Source of the DNA: Ideonella sp. | GTDB taxonomy: Bacteria; Pseudomonadota; Gammaproteobacteria; Burkholderiales; Burkholderiaceae_C | Length of the DNA stretch: 64,000 bases | Assembly (NCBI GenBank): GCA_015075165.1 | Contig: JABTUY010000006.1 | Location: 211,372-275,371 of the forward strand | Reading direction: 5' to 3' | Part shown: piece after piece, positions 15,184-23,680 of the stretch | Position numbering within the stretch: the stretch's first letter is position 1 | Layout: each line of letters opens with the position of its first letter | The notes under the pieces: generated by a model | Seen by the model: the letters and a program-made list of their open reading frames with translations, nothing else | Databases searched by the model: none | What the model was told of the DNA's origin: nothing | Translations under genes and position numbers: made by a program

Positions 15184-15390
15184 TTAGCCTCTTGCGTTCG
15201 GGACTTTTATGCCCCATACTCTCCCCAACGTCCTCGATCCACCACCCCTAGGTCTCGCCATGCCATCGACGAACTGCACGTTCCGCTTCATCAGGTGCAT
15301 GTCGTCCTGCAGCCCGATGTCGTGTCGCAACAGCGTGTGGTTGAACTCCATTCGCGCCGCTCCATTCACCACTGATTGACCCATTCTGTC
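15184..15390. promoter_or_regulatory. Divergent early/repressor control region
   Basis: This 207-bp spacer lies between the repressor (minus) and the first early gene (plus), so it should hold the repressor operators and the early promoter. A plausible plus-strand promoter is TTGCGT at 15192-15197, 17 bp, CATACT at 15215-15220; both hexamers are weak matches. I did not find a convincing repeated operator by eye. Confidence 0.45.
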
Positions 15391-15642
15391 ATGCCCAAGC
15401 ACGCCAAGCCCTCGCAGCAAACCCCGCTCAAGACGCGCGAGCAGGTGCGCGCCGAGTTCCGCGCCGCCGGCGTCACGGTGGCCGAGTGGGCGCGGCTCAA
15501 CGACTTCAGCCGCGACGTGGTGATGACTGTGCTGCGCGGCCGCGTGCGCGGCAACTACGGCGAGGGCCACCGCGTGGCGGTGGCGCTCGGCCTCAAGAGC
15601 GGCCAGGTGGTGGACCCCAAGAAGTTCAAGGCCGCGGCCTGA
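15391..15642 (+). CDS. BcepMu gp16-family DNA-binding regulator
   Basis: An 83-residue basic protein. The segment VAEWARLNDFSRDVVMTVLR followed by GRVRGNYGEGHRVAVALGLK is characteristic of the small phage regulator family named after BcepMu gp16. The helix-turn-helix lies at about residues 27-55. The ATG at 15391 is chosen; an upstream TTG in frame would add five residues without support. It is the first gene of the early operon and lies opposite the repressor, which fits a Ner/Cro-like role shutting down the repressor promoter. That role is inference from position. Confidence 0.82.
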   Translation: MPKHAKPSQQTPLKTREQVRAEFRAAGVTVAEWARLNDFSRDVVMTVLRGRVRGNYGEGHRVAVALGLKSGQVVDPKKFKAAA

Positions 15643-15701
15643 ACACGCCGGCCACCACCACCGCCGCACCACACCCACCGCCCCCTACCAGGAGCCTTGC
15701 C

Positions 15702-15908
15702 ATGCAACAGCCCGGGCAGTCTTCGTCGTCGCCGTCGTCGGCGTCATCGCCGCCGCCGTCGCACGTGATCGCGTTTCACGGTGCGTGCAAGCCAGGCCCG
15801 CTGCCGGCGCGCGTGCTCAAGCACCCGCCGCTCGATGCGCTGGAGATCAGCGCGCTGGCCGCGCTGCTGATCGGCGTGCTCACCTTCACGCTGCTGGCGC
15901 TGCTGTGA
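15702..15908 (+). CDS. Small membrane protein, early region
   Basis: A 68-residue protein: a Ser/Pro-rich N-terminus of about 20 residues, a short basic segment, then one membrane helix at the C-terminus (ISALAALLIGVLTFTLLALL). A CCAGGAG site precedes the ATG. Its stop overlaps the ATG of the next gene. Function unknown; single-span early phage proteins are often lysis or exclusion factors, but no motif decides this. Confidence 0.6.
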   Translation: MQQPGQSSSSPSSASSPPPSHVIAFHGACKPGPLPARVLKHPPLDALEISALAALLIGVLTFTLLALL

Positions 15909-16291
15909 TGGTGGGCAGCATCGCACTGGCCGGCCTCACGCTGGGGCTGCACCTGGTGAGCCTGCACAGCGTGGGCGGCATGCAAACCTTCACGCCGGGG
16001 CTGTACGTGCGCACGCCGGCCGGGTTCACGGCCGGCGCCTACCGCAACAGCGAGGGCCGCGGCTCGGCCTACGCGGCGTGGACGTTCGAGGCGCTGCACG
16101 GCCGCGTGGCGCTCACCGCCGGCGTGGTGGCCGGCTACCGGCGCCACGCCATTGGCCCGCTGCTGGTGCCCAGCGTGCGCCTGCTCGGCGGCGACGCCGC
16201 CGGCAGCACCGCACTGCGCCTGGCCTGGGTACCCAAGCCCCCGCGCGGCCACAGCCACGCACTGCACATCGCCCTCGAGCGGGAGTTCTGA
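15908..16291 (+). CDS. Hypothetical phage protein, beta-rich
   Basis: A 127-residue protein whose ATG overlaps the previous stop (TGATG). It has alternating beta-strand segments with aromatic residues (TFTPGLYVRTPAGFTAGAYR, GSAYAAWTFEALHGRVALTA) that resemble a small beta-barrel. Similar short proteins occur in transposable and other phages without known function. The 164 bp that follow (16292-16455) show no convincing gene. Confidence 0.6.
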   Translation: MVGSIALAGLTLGLHLVSLHSVGGMQTFTPGLYVRTPAGFTAGAYRNSEGRGSAYAAWTFEALHGRVALTAGVVAGYRRHAIGPLLVPSVRLLGGDAAGSTALRLAWVPKPPRGHSHALHIALEREF

Positions 16292-16455
16292 GCCATACCC
16301 AACCAGCTCACCGCCAAGCGCCAGCTGCGCCAGCCCGATGGGCTGTGGCTTCGCGCCTGCCCGTACGCGCGCCGCACGATGTTCTTTGCTTCGACATGGG
16401 TTCGCATTCAGCGCCGCTACTCACCAGTGGCCGCCCGCGCGCAGGAGCGCCGCCC

Positions 16456-16755
16456 ATGAGCGACTACACCCACGAGGGCCAGCAGCGCATCCTGAAGTTG
16501 CTGGGCGTGCTGGCCGGCAACGAGATCGACGGCCTGGCGCCGGGCGAGATCGCGCGGCTGCAGGGCTGCTCGGCCAGCCTGGTCACGCGCGACCTGGCCA
16601 ACCTGCGCGAGGCCGGCTACGCCGAGCAGGTGCCGCACAACCAGCACTGGCGGCTGAGCCCGCAGCTGGTGCAGATCGCGGTGCGGCTGCAGATCGCGCT
16701 GGGCCGCGCCGAGCACCAGCTGGCCGAGACGCGCAGCCGCTTCACCCGCGGCTGA
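16456..16755 (+). CDS. Winged-helix (IclR/MarR-like) phage regulator
   Basis: A 99-residue protein with an N-terminal winged helix: ILKLLGVLAGNEIDGLAPGE, the recognition region LQGCSASLVTRDLANLREAG, and a short wing. The remaining helix (LVQIAVRLQIALGRAEHQLA) could dimerise. A GCAGGAG site lies upstream of the ATG. Such proteins sit before the DUF3102 and transposase genes in many Mu-like phages. A role in early transcription is likely but the target is unknown. Confidence 0.72.
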   Translation: MSDYTHEGQQRILKLLGVLAGNEIDGLAPGEIARLQGCSASLVTRDLANLREAGYAEQVPHNQHWRLSPQLVQIAVRLQIALGRAEHQLAETRSRFTRG

Positions 16756-16798
16756 ACCCGCGCCTTCTCACCAACCCTTCACTGAACGGACCAACACC

Positions 16799-17758
16799 GT
16801 GGCACGCCCCCCGAAGAAGCCCACCCCCCAGCACGACGTGCAGCTCGACACCGAGGCGCTGGCCCGGGCCAGCCAGGCGCGCGACGAGCTCGCCGTGATC
16901 GACCACACGCTGCACGCGCAGAGCGTGGAGCTGGCCCAGCGCCTGGGTTACGACGGCCCGCTGCAGCCCGAGCTGCTCGAGCTGGGTGTCGCGCAGTCGA
17001 TGCGCCGCACCGCCGAGGCCTGCCTCGAAACCGGAAAGCTCTTGCTGCTGCTGAAAGAGCGGGTCGGCCACGGCGCGTTCCTGGAGAGCCTGGAGCGGCT
17101 CCAGTTCGCCCCGCGCGCCGCGCAGAAGTACATGCAGGCGGCGCTGAAACTCTCAAATGCGCCGACGTCGGCGCATTTGAAGCTCCAGGCCAGCCAGAGC
17201 AAGCTGGTCGAGCTGCTCGTCCTCGACGACGACGAGATCAAGGGCCTGGCCGAGGGCGACTCGGTGCGCGGCATCACGCTCGACAAGGTGGACACGATGA
17301 CGGTGCGCGAGCTGCGCGCCGCACTGCGCGAGAGCGAAGAAAACCTCGCCGCCAAAGACCAGCTCATCGAGACCAAGAACGCCAAGATCGACAAGCTGCT
17401 CACGGCCAAGAAGTTCAAGCCCTCGCCCGAAAGCATCGCGCAGACGGCGGAGCAGCAGGCCCAGCTCGAGGAGCTGGCCAAGGCCACCACGGTGTGCCAC
17501 GCCGAGTTCAACCGCCTGGCCGACGTGGTGGGGCAGATCGGCGCCGCCACCGAGAGCCGGGCCATGCGCGGGCGCGCGGTGCAGGCGGTGCAGTACCTGG
17601 TGCAGGTGCTGATCGAGGTGATCGAAGAGCACGGCATCGAGATCGACCTGGCCAACCCGGTGTCGCTGCCGCTGGGCTGGGGCATGCCGGGGCTGATGGA
17701 CGATCAGCCGCCGCCGCAGACCCCCGCTGCGCCGCGGGCCAACGGCAAGGGCCACTGA
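16799..17758 (+). CDS. DUF3102-type phage protein with coiled coil
   Basis: A 319-residue protein starting at GTG 16799. Residues about 60-115 (RRTAEACLETGKLLLLLKER, then VGHGAFLESLERLQFAPRAA) match the DUF3102 core found in phage and plasmid proteins. Residues 175-215 form a charged coiled coil and the C-terminus is Pro-rich. It directly precedes transposase A, the usual place in BcepMu-type phages. Function is not established. The codons for about residues 119-128 form a perfect 28-bp palindrome, listed separately. Confidence 0.75.
   Translation: MARPPKKPTPQHDVQLDTEALARASQARDELAVIDHTLHAQSVELAQRLGYDGPLQPELLELGVAQSMRRTAEACLETGKLLLLLKERVGHGAFLESLERLQFAPRAAQKYMQAALKLSNAPTSAHLKLQASQSKLVELLVLDDDEIKGLAEGDSVRGITLDKVDTMTVRELRAALRESEENLAAKDQLIETKNAKIDKLLTAKKFKPSPESIAQTAEQQAQLEELAKATTVCHAEFNRLADVVGQIGAATESRAMRGRAVQAVQYLVQVLIEVIEEHGIEIDLANPVSLPLGWGMPGLMDDQPPPQTPAAPRANGKGH
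17153..17180. repeat. Perfect 28-bp palindrome inside the DUF3102 gene
   Basis: The left arm TCAAATGCGCCGAC (17153-17166) is exactly repeated in reverse complement at 17167-17180, with no loop. Symmetry ends beyond these bases. It lies within coding sequence. Confidence 0.95.
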
Positions 17759-17774
17759 GCCGCGGCCCGGCGCT

Positions 17775-19682
17775 ATGGGGATCAACGCTGTGCAAGTGCT
17801 GCGCCTGCACCGCCTGCGCGAGGAGCTGGCTGCGGCCGCGCACGGCAGCAAGCGCGCGGTGGTGGCGGCCGCGGCGGCCGAGCTGGGCATCAGCACGGCC
17901 AGCGTGCACCGCTGGCTCAGCCAACACCTGCGGCACGACTCGGGCCGCGCGCGCCGCGCCGACGCCGGCGAGTGCGCCGTCACGCACGAGGAGCTGCAGA
18001 ACATCGCCGCGGCGCTGTACGGCACGTTTCGCAAGACGGGGCGCCGCATCATGACGTTCGACACGGCGATCGAGATGCTGCGCGCCAACGGCCGCATCGA
18101 CACCTCGCTTTCGGCCTCGCGCATCGCCACGCTGCTCACCGAGGCCGGGCTGCACCCGAGCCAGATGGTGCGGCCCACGCCGGCGCTCGAGCAGCGCAGC
18201 CTGCACCCCAACCACGTGTGGCAGGTGGACGCCTCGGTGTGCGTGGCGTACTACCTGAGCAACCTCACCGGCCTGCAGGTGATGCGCGAGGAGGTCTACA
18301 ACAAGAACAAGCCGCGCAACTTCAGCCGCATTCAGCACGAGCGGCTGATTCGCTACACGGTGGCCGACCACTACACGCACCAGATTCTCACGCGCTACTA
18401 CCTGGGCAGCGAGTGCGCGGCGCACGTGGCCGACTTTCTAATCTGGGCGTTCGCGCCCAAGCTCGATGCCGGTGGCCAGCCGGCCCACATCGTGCACGGC
18501 GTGCCGATGATCGTGCAGCTCGACATGGGCGCGGCCAACACCAGCGCGCCGCTGCTCAACCTGCTCGAGCGACTGCAGGTGCAGGTGATCACGCACGATC
18601 GTCACAACTCGCGCGCCAACGGCTCGGTCGAGAAGGCCCATCACCTGGTGGAGCTCGATTTCGAGAGCCGGCTGCGCTTTGCGCACGTGCCGAGCCTGCA
18701 GGCGCTGAACGCGCACGCGCTGGCGTGGAGCCACCAGTTCGGCGCCACGCGGGTGCACAGCCGCTACAAGCGCACGCGCCACACCGAGTGGCTGGGCATC
18801 ACCGCCGAGCAGCTGCGCCTGGCGCCGCCGCAGCCGGTGATGCGCGACATGGTGACCACGCACCCCGAGAAGCGGCGCGTGGACAACAACCTATCGATCA
18901 CGTTCGTGCCGGTCAGGGGCCAGGGCAGCCGCGATTTCAGCGTGCGCTACGTGCCTGGCGTGGTGGCGGGCATGTGGCTCGACGTGGTGGTGAACCCGTA
19001 CCGCCTGCCGGCGGTGAACGTGGGCTACAGCGACGAGGCCACCGGCGAGCAACGCTGGATGGTGGTGGAGCCCAACCTGCGCGGTGCCGATGGCCGCCTG
19101 GTGGATGCGCCCACCATCGGCGAAGAGCAGCGCGCCGCGCCGCGCGGCCTGCTGGAGCGCAACCGCGATGCGCTGCGCCTGCTGGCCTATGCGCACGATG
19201 TGGTCGAGCAGGTGGGCAGCGATGCGCCGCGCACCGAGCGCCTGGCGGCGGCCGAGGCCGCGCACGAGAAGGGCGCGCTGGTGTTCGGCGGCGCGGTGGA
19301 CCCGTTCAAACCCATTGCCGACACCGCAGCCGGTCTGCCGGCCTATCTGCCGCGGCGCGGCACGCCGCTGGATGCGCCGGCGCGGCAGGTGGCGGTGGCG
19401 CGGCTCTCGGCCGTTGAGGCCTGCAGCCGCATCCACGATGCGCTGGCGCGCGTGGGCCAGGTGGCGGCCTACGACGCGAGCACGGTGTATGCGTGGCTGG
19501 CCGAGCGCTGGGGCGATGCGGGCATGCCCGAAGACCAGCTCGACGCGGCCTGCCGCGTGCTGATCGACAACGCGGCGCGCAACGCGGCCGCGGGCGACAA
19601 CGCGGCGCGCAACGCGGCGGGCGACAACGCCGCGCCGGTGCAGCCGGTGCCGCTGCGCGCGGTGGGCGGGGGTGCGCTGTGA
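17775..19682 (+). CDS. Mu-type transposase A (DDE integrase catalytic domain)
   Basis: A 635-residue transposase. An N-terminal DNA-binding part (about 1-130, with LGISTASVHRWL) leads into the rve/RNase H-like core: first Asp in HPNHVWQVDASV (about residue 152), second in MIVQLDMGAANTSAP, and the Glu in NSRANGSVEKAHH. The core is followed by a Mu-type beta-barrel and a C-terminal helical region that would contact protein B. It would cut and join the phage ends for integration and replicative transposition. The last 35 residues include a short NAARNAA/GDNAA repeat. The start at ATG 17775 follows the DUF3102 stop closely. Confidence 0.95.
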   Translation: MGINAVQVLRLHRLREELAAAAHGSKRAVVAAAAAELGISTASVHRWLSQHLRHDSGRARRADAGECAVTHEELQNIAAALYGTFRKTGRRIMTFDTAIEMLRANGRIDTSLSASRIATLLTEAGLHPSQMVRPTPALEQRSLHPNHVWQVDASVCVAYYLSNLTGLQVMREEVYNKNKPRNFSRIQHERLIRYTVADHYTHQILTRYYLGSECAAHVADFLIWAFAPKLDAGGQPAHIVHGVPMIVQLDMGAANTSAPLLNLLERLQVQVITHDRHNSRANGSVEKAHHLVELDFESRLRFAHVPSLQALNAHALAWSHQFGATRVHSRYKRTRHTEWLGITAEQLRLAPPQPVMRDMVTTHPEKRRVDNNLSITFVPVRGQGSRDFSVRYVPGVVAGMWLDVVVNPYRLPAVNVGYSDEATGEQRWMVVEPNLRGADGRLVDAPTIGEEQRAAPRGLLERNRDALRLLAYAHDVVEQVGSDAPRTERLAAAEAAHEKGALVFGGAVDPFKPIADTAAGLPAYLPRRGTPLDAPARQVAVARLSAVEACSRIHDALARVGQVAAYDASTVYAWLAERWGDAGMPEDQLDAACRVLIDNAARNAAAGDNAARNAAGDNAAPVQPVPLRAVGGGAL

Positions 19683-20944
19683 GCGCGGTGCTGGTGCCCG
19701 CGTTCGACCGGGCCAACCCGCCCGAGGGGCGGCGCATCGAGCTTTCGGTGATCGCATCGGAGCTGGGCCTGGGCGTGCGCGCGCTGGCCGATGCCACCGG
19801 GCTCAGCCGCTCGGCGGTGAGCCGGATCATGGTCGAGAACATCTGGCCGGCGCGCGAAGACCGCGTCGAGCTGCAAGCGCGGTTTCGTGCGGTGTGCGCC
19901 GAGCACGGCGCGAGCGAGGCCGACCTCGAGCTGCTGTTTCACGCGCACGTGCGCAAGCGGCAGTTCGGCAACCCCACGGGCAAGACGCGCATCGTGCCGC
20001 GCCCCGCGCCCCCACGCCAACAGGAGATCACCGACGTGTTGCTCGCCAAACAAACCCTGAGCCCGGAGGCGCGCCGCAAGTGGAGCCTGCCGGTGAACCC
20101 GTTCGACGGTGAGGTGGAGTCAGCCGAGCAGATGTTTGCCTCGGGCGAGATCCGCTTCGTGCGCGAGGTGTGCTGGCAGGCGGCGGTGAACGCGCGCTTC
20201 GTGGCGGTGGTGGGCGAGAGCGGCGCGGGCAAGACCACGCTGCTGGCCGACCTGAAAGAGCGCATCGCGGCCGAGCGAAAGCAGGTGCTGGTGGTGGAGC
20301 CCAGCGTGCTGGGCATGGAAGACACCGAGAGCAAGGGCATGCCGCTCAAGAGCGGCGACATCCTGCACGCGATCGTGGCCACGCTCGACCCGCTGGCCAA
20401 GGTGGGCCAGACGATGGAGCGGCGCACGCGCCAGGCCGAGAAGCTGCTGGCCGGCAGCATGGGCGCGGGCAACTCGCACCTGGTGCTGATCGAAGAGGCG
20501 CACAGCCTGCCCATTGCCACGCTCAAGCACCTGAAGCGGCTGCACGAGCGCATGCGGCTCAACGGCCGCAAGCCCATGCTGGGCATCTTGCTGCTCGGCC
20601 AGCCCGAGCTGAAGGCCAAGCTCGACGACAAGCGCCACGACGTGCGCGAGGTGGTGCAGCGCATCGAGCTGGTGGAGCTGCAGCCGCTGGGCAACGACCT
20701 CAAGCCTTACCTGCAGCACCGCGCGCGCCTGGCCGGCCGCGAGCTGGCCGAGCTGATCGACGACTCGGGCGTGGAGGCGATCCGCGAGCGGCTCACGGTG
20801 GTGCCGCCGGGCCTGCGCAACGCGCAGCCCATGAGCCTGCTGTACCCGCTGGCGGTGAACAACATGATGACCGCAGTGCTGAACAAGACGGCGCAGCTGG
20901 GCCCGCCGGTGGCCAACCGCGACGTGGTGCGATTGGTGATGTAA
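19679..20944 (+). CDS. Transposition ATPase B (MuB/ExeA-like AAA)
   Basis: A 421-residue protein. Residues about 15-50 hold a helix-turn-helix ([20 protein letters not shown]). The AAA domain has Walker [11 protein letters not shown] near residue 182 and Walker B LVLIEEAH near residue 273. This is the layout of MuB-type target-capture ATPases, which deliver target DNA to transposase A and protect phage DNA from self-insertion. The GTG start overlaps the stop of A (GTGA), so the pair is translationally coupled. Confidence 0.93.
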   Translation: MSAVLVPAFDRANPPEGRRIELSVIASELGLGVRALADATGLSRSAVSRIMVENIWPAREDRVELQARFRAVCAEHGASEADLELLFHAHVRKRQFGNPTGKTRIVPRPAPPRQQEITDVLLAKQTLSPEARRKWSLPVNPFDGEVESAEQMFASGEIRFVREVCWQAAVNARFVAVVGESGAGKTTLLADLKERIAAERKQVLVVEPSVLGMEDTESKGMPLKSGDILHAIVATLDPLAKVGQTMERRTRQAEKLLAGSMGAGNSHLVLIEEAHSLPIATLKHLKRLHERMRLNGRKPMLGILLLGQPELKAKLDDKRHDVREVVQRIELVELQPLGNDLKPYLQHRARLAGRELAELIDDSGVEAIRERLTVVPPGLRNAQPMSLLYPLAVNNMMTAVLNKTAQLGPPVANRDVVRLVM

Positions 20945-20968
20945 CCCCACTCACGAGGAGACGCGCAG

Positions 20969-21241
20969 ATGAGACTCGACCCTGAGCGCCGCGAGATCGG
21001 CGCCGAGCGCCGCGAGTTCGGCGCCGACGGCTGGTTTCCGTGGCGGCTGCAAGACATGGGCTTCGTGCTGGCCTGCCTGGGCGTGGTGCTGGCGCTGACC
21101 GCGCTGGGCACCGCGCTCGACGAGGTGAGCGAGCGCGAGGGCGCGCGCCACCAGCAGCTGCAGGCGCAGCAACTTGCGCAGGCCTGCCGCGCGGCGGGCT
21201 ATGCCGCCGCCGCGGTGAGCACCGCAGGGGCACGGCCATGA
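20969..21241 (+). CDS. Small single-span membrane protein
   Basis: A 90-residue protein with an arginine-rich N-terminus (MRLDPERREIGAERREFGAD, a repeated ERRE/G unit), one membrane helix (MGFVLACLGVVLALTALGTA) and a charged helical tail. A GAGGAG site precedes the ATG. It follows B and overlaps the next start. Function unknown. Confidence 0.6.
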   Translation: MRLDPERREIGAERREFGADGWFPWRLQDMGFVLACLGVVLALTALGTALDEVSEREGARHQQLQAQQLAQACRAAGYAAAAVSTAGARP

Positions 21242-21834
21242 TGCGCGGCGAGCCGGGCAGCAAGCTGCTGCTGGTGTTGTCGTCGTTCGTCGACGAGAAC
21301 GATGGCCTCACCTTGCAGGAGCTCACCGCGGGCGGCGTGCTGACCCGCGGCGACGTGAACAACGCCAGCGTGCGCTACCTGCGCCGCCTGCGCGAGGACG
21401 GCGGCAACCGTTACTACATCACCGTCGAAGGGCTGCGCAAGCGCGACGAGCTGCAGGGGCTCGAGCAGCCCCCCGCGCAATCGGAAGCCGGGCTCGCGCT
21501 GCAACAGTCGTTTCTGAACCAACGCGAGCTGCCGGAGCCGGCAGCGAACGACGCCGCCACGCGCGCGGCCACGCCCGAGCTGCTGCCGCTGCCACAGGTG
21601 AAAGAGATCGACATCGATGCCGTGCACCGCCTCTACCCGGCCGCACGCGGCCTGGCCGCGCCGGCCGCGCACGCCGACCCCGACGCGTTCGACTGCGCCA
21701 TTTCGCACAAGGGCGTGCTCACCATCGAAAGCGGCGCGCACCGGCTCGAGCTGCCGCTGGCACACACGCGCAAGCTGGTGCGCTATCTGGAGCACACGCT
21801 GGGCAGCCTGGCCGAGGAGCGCGCGCGTGGATAG
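21238..21834 (+). CDS. Hypothetical early phage protein (198 aa)
   Basis: The frame starts at tandem ATG codons at 21238 and 21241, the first overlapping the previous stop. The N-terminal 75 residues look like a winged-helix unit (TLQELTAGGVLTRGDVNNAS, YLRRLREDGGNRYYITVEG). The middle is low complexity. The C-terminal 60 residues form a small beta-rich unit (DAFDCAISHKGVLTIESGAH). No family is recognised. Confidence 0.6.
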   Translation: MMRGEPGSKLLLVLSSFVDENDGLTLQELTAGGVLTRGDVNNASVRYLRRLREDGGNRYYITVEGLRKRDELQGLEQPPAQSEAGLALQQSFLNQRELPEPAANDAATRAATPELLPLPQVKEIDIDAVHRLYPAARGLAAPAAHADPDAFDCAISHKGVLTIESGAHRLELPLAHTRKLVRYLEHTLGSLAEERARG

Positions 21835-22084
21835 CGCCGCCGTGGGCTCGCTCACCGGCAGCTGGGCCGTGCGCGCGATGATCCTGATCGCGCTCGACCA
21901 TCACATGCACCACTGGTGCGCGCTCGACTGGCTGGCGCGCCGGCTCGAGCTGCCGCCGCCGCGCGTGCGCGAGGTGGCCGAGGCGCTGGCCTGCGAGGGC
22001 CTGATCGACCGCAGCGACGACGGCCCCGCCGGCCACATGCTCTACGGCGTGCTGGTGCAGCCGGGGCGGGAGATCGTGCAGTGA
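21827..22084 (+). CDS. Small winged-helix protein
   Basis: An 85-residue protein starting at GTG 21827, overlapping the previous gene by eight bases. The helices ALDHHMHHWCALDWLARRLE and PPRVREVAEALACEGLIDR, followed by a wing, are typical of a small winged helix. The stop overlaps the next GTG. It belongs to a run of coupled small regulators between B and Gam. Target unknown. Confidence 0.6.
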   Translation: MDSAAVGSLTGSWAVRAMILIALDHHMHHWCALDWLARRLELPPPRVREVAEALACEGLIDRSDDGPAGHMLYGVLVQPGREIVQ

Positions 22085-22398
22085 CCGGGGCCGAGCTGCT
22101 CAACGTGCTGGCGCGCCACCAGGGCCGCGAGCGCGGCATTCACGCGGCCGACCTGGCGCGTGTGTGCAGCGTGCCCACGCGGCGGCTGCGCGCGCTGATC
22201 AGCGCACTGCGCGAAGAGGGCATGGCCATCTGCGGCACGCCCGAAACCGGCTACTACCTGGCCACCACGCCCGACGAGCTGCGCGAGAGCTGCAAATTTC
22301 TGCACGAGCGCGCAATGAAGAGCCTGGTGCTGGCCAGCCGCATGCAACAGATCAGCCTGCCCGAGCTGCTGGGGCAGCTGAAGCTCAACCAGGCCTGA
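22081..22398 (+). CDS. HTH_11-like winged-helix phage regulator
   Basis: A 105-residue protein from GTG 22081. Its HTH segment (AADLARVCSVPTRRLRALIS, ALREEGMAICGTPETGYYLA) resembles the BirA-type winged helix, with the Gly-Tyr-Tyr wing end. Proteins like this occur just before Gam in Mu-like phages of beta-proteobacteria. Regulation of the early operon is plausible; no direct evidence. Confidence 0.65.
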   Translation: MTGAELLNVLARHQGRERGIHAADLARVCSVPTRRLRALISALREEGMAICGTPETGYYLATTPDELRESCKFLHERAMKSLVLASRMQQISLPELLGQLKLNQA

Positions 22399-22416
22399 AG
22401 GAGGGCCGTATCCACC

Positions 22417-22956
22417 ATGAGCGAGACGCTGACGACACCGAGCGCCACCGAAGAGATCATCGACAGCGCCAGCGCGCTGGCTGATGCGCGCGCCCACCTG
22501 GCCAGGCTGGTGAACGCGCTCAACGAGCACGTGGAGGCCACCAAGGCCGAGGCGCTGCCCGAGATCCGCGACGCGATCGCCTGGGCCAGCGCGGCGTGGG
22601 CGCACCTGGAGTACAAGCTGCGCGCGCACCCCGAGCTGTTCGTGAAGCCGCGCAGCATGGAGGTGCACGGCATCAAGTTCGGCTACGCCAAGGGCAAGGG
22701 CGGCCTGCAGATCGAAGACGCCGAGCGCACGCTGCAGCTCATCCACAAGCACCTGCCCGACCAGGCCGACGTGCTGATCGCCACCCGCGAGGCGCCGGTG
22801 AAGAACGCACTGGCGCAGCTGAGCGCGGCCGAGCTCAAGCGCATCGGCGTGGAGCTGAAAGACACCGGCGACCAGGTGTTCATCCAGCCCGCCGAAACCA
22901 CGCTCGACAAGCTGGTGAAGGCGCTGGTGGCCGGCCAGCTGGAGGCAGGCGAGTGA
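22417..22956 (+). CDS. gam: Host-nuclease inhibitor Gam
   Basis: A 179-residue protein of the Mu Gam family. Residues about 10-55 form a long helix, followed by RSMEVHGIKFGYAKGKGGLQ, the run HKHLPDQADVLIATREAPVK and LSAAELKRIGVELKDTGDQV, all family landmarks. Gam binds double-stranded DNA ends, shielding linear phage DNA from RecBCD-type exonucleases; it is a Ku-like protein. A GGAGGG site lies upstream of the ATG. Length matches Mu Gam. Confidence 0.92.
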   Translation: MSETLTTPSATEEIIDSASALADARAHLARLVNALNEHVEATKAEALPEIRDAIAWASAAWAHLEYKLRAHPELFVKPRSMEVHGIKFGYAKGKGGLQIEDAERTLQLIHKHLPDQADVLIATREAPVKNALAQLSAAELKRIGVELKDTGDQVFIQPAETTLDKLVKALVAGQLEAGE

Positions 22957-23447
22957 CGGCAGCCGTCAACCCGTTCGCGCAGCTGATGGCACTGCACATG
23001 CCGGTGGCGCCGGCCACGGTCAGCGCGCAGCTGGTGGTGGCCGGCCGCGTGATCACCGACGCGCGCCAGCTGCGCCACCTGGGCCTCGAGCCCGACGAGT
23101 ACGTGCGTCTGCGCGACGAGCTGCGCCGCGCCAAGAAGCGCGCGTACTACCAGCGTCGCAAGCAAGACCCGCACTTCATCGCCGTGCGCCACGCGTGGGC
23201 CGAGGCCAACCGCACGCACGTGCGCGCGTACAAGCTGGAATACGACGCGCGCACCCGCGAGCACCAGCGCGAGCTCAAGACCGCCTGGGCGCGCCGCAAG
23301 TACCACGAAGACCCCGAGAAGTTTCGGGCCGTGCAGCGCGAGTACTACGCCCGCCACCGCGAGCAGTGCATCGCCGCGTCGCAGGCGCGCTATCAGCGGC
23401 GCAAGGCGGCGCGGGCGGCGGCGGCGAACAACTGCGAAGGAAGGTGA
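22953..23447 (+). CDS. Basic hypothetical phage protein with YQRRK-type repeats
   Basis: A 164-residue protein from GTG 22953 (GTGA overlap with gam). After a 55-residue head it is dominated by Arg/Lys/Tyr helices in which short units recur: YYQRRKQDP, YKLEYDARTREHQ, ARRKYHEDPEKF, REYYARHREQ, RYQRRKAAR. This spacing suggests repeated nucleic-acid-binding helices rather than a globular enzyme. No family is recognised. Confidence 0.6.
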   Translation: MTAAVNPFAQLMALHMPVAPATVSAQLVVAGRVITDARQLRHLGLEPDEYVRLRDELRRAKKRAYYQRRKQDPHFIAVRHAWAEANRTHVRAYKLEYDARTREHQRELKTAWARRKYHEDPEKFRAVQREYYARHREQCIAASQARYQRRKAARAAAANNCEGR

Positions 23448-23449
23448 CC

Positions 23450-23680
23450 ATGACGGATCGGTTCATGCAACGGCTGCAGGCATGTGAGGCCTCCGGCTGG
23501 GGGCCGCTTGTCGAGAAGCGGATCCGCTACACGCGGATCTTTCACGCCGCGACGTGTGGGCTCAACCTCCGCAGGGTGTTCTGCTGCGATTGCGAAGGCG
23601 AGATCTACGTCATCCTGAAAGATGGCCAGCGGTTCAGCATCGGCCTGGACGGAACGCCGAGGCGCGTGAAGGGCGGATGA
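23450..23680 (+). CDS. 76-residue Cys-containing phage protein
   Basis: The ATG at 23450 is preceded by a GAAGGAAGG purine run. The protein has a basic N-terminal half and a beta-hairpin-like C-terminal half with a Cys cluster (FCCDCEGEIYVILKDGQRF). The CCDC cluster plus one upstream Cys could bind zinc. Its stop overlaps the GemA start. Unknown function. Confidence 0.6.
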   Translation: MTDRFMQRLQACEASGWGPLVEKRIRYTRIFHAATCGLNLRRVFCCDCEGEIYVILKDGQRFSIGLDGTPRRVKGG

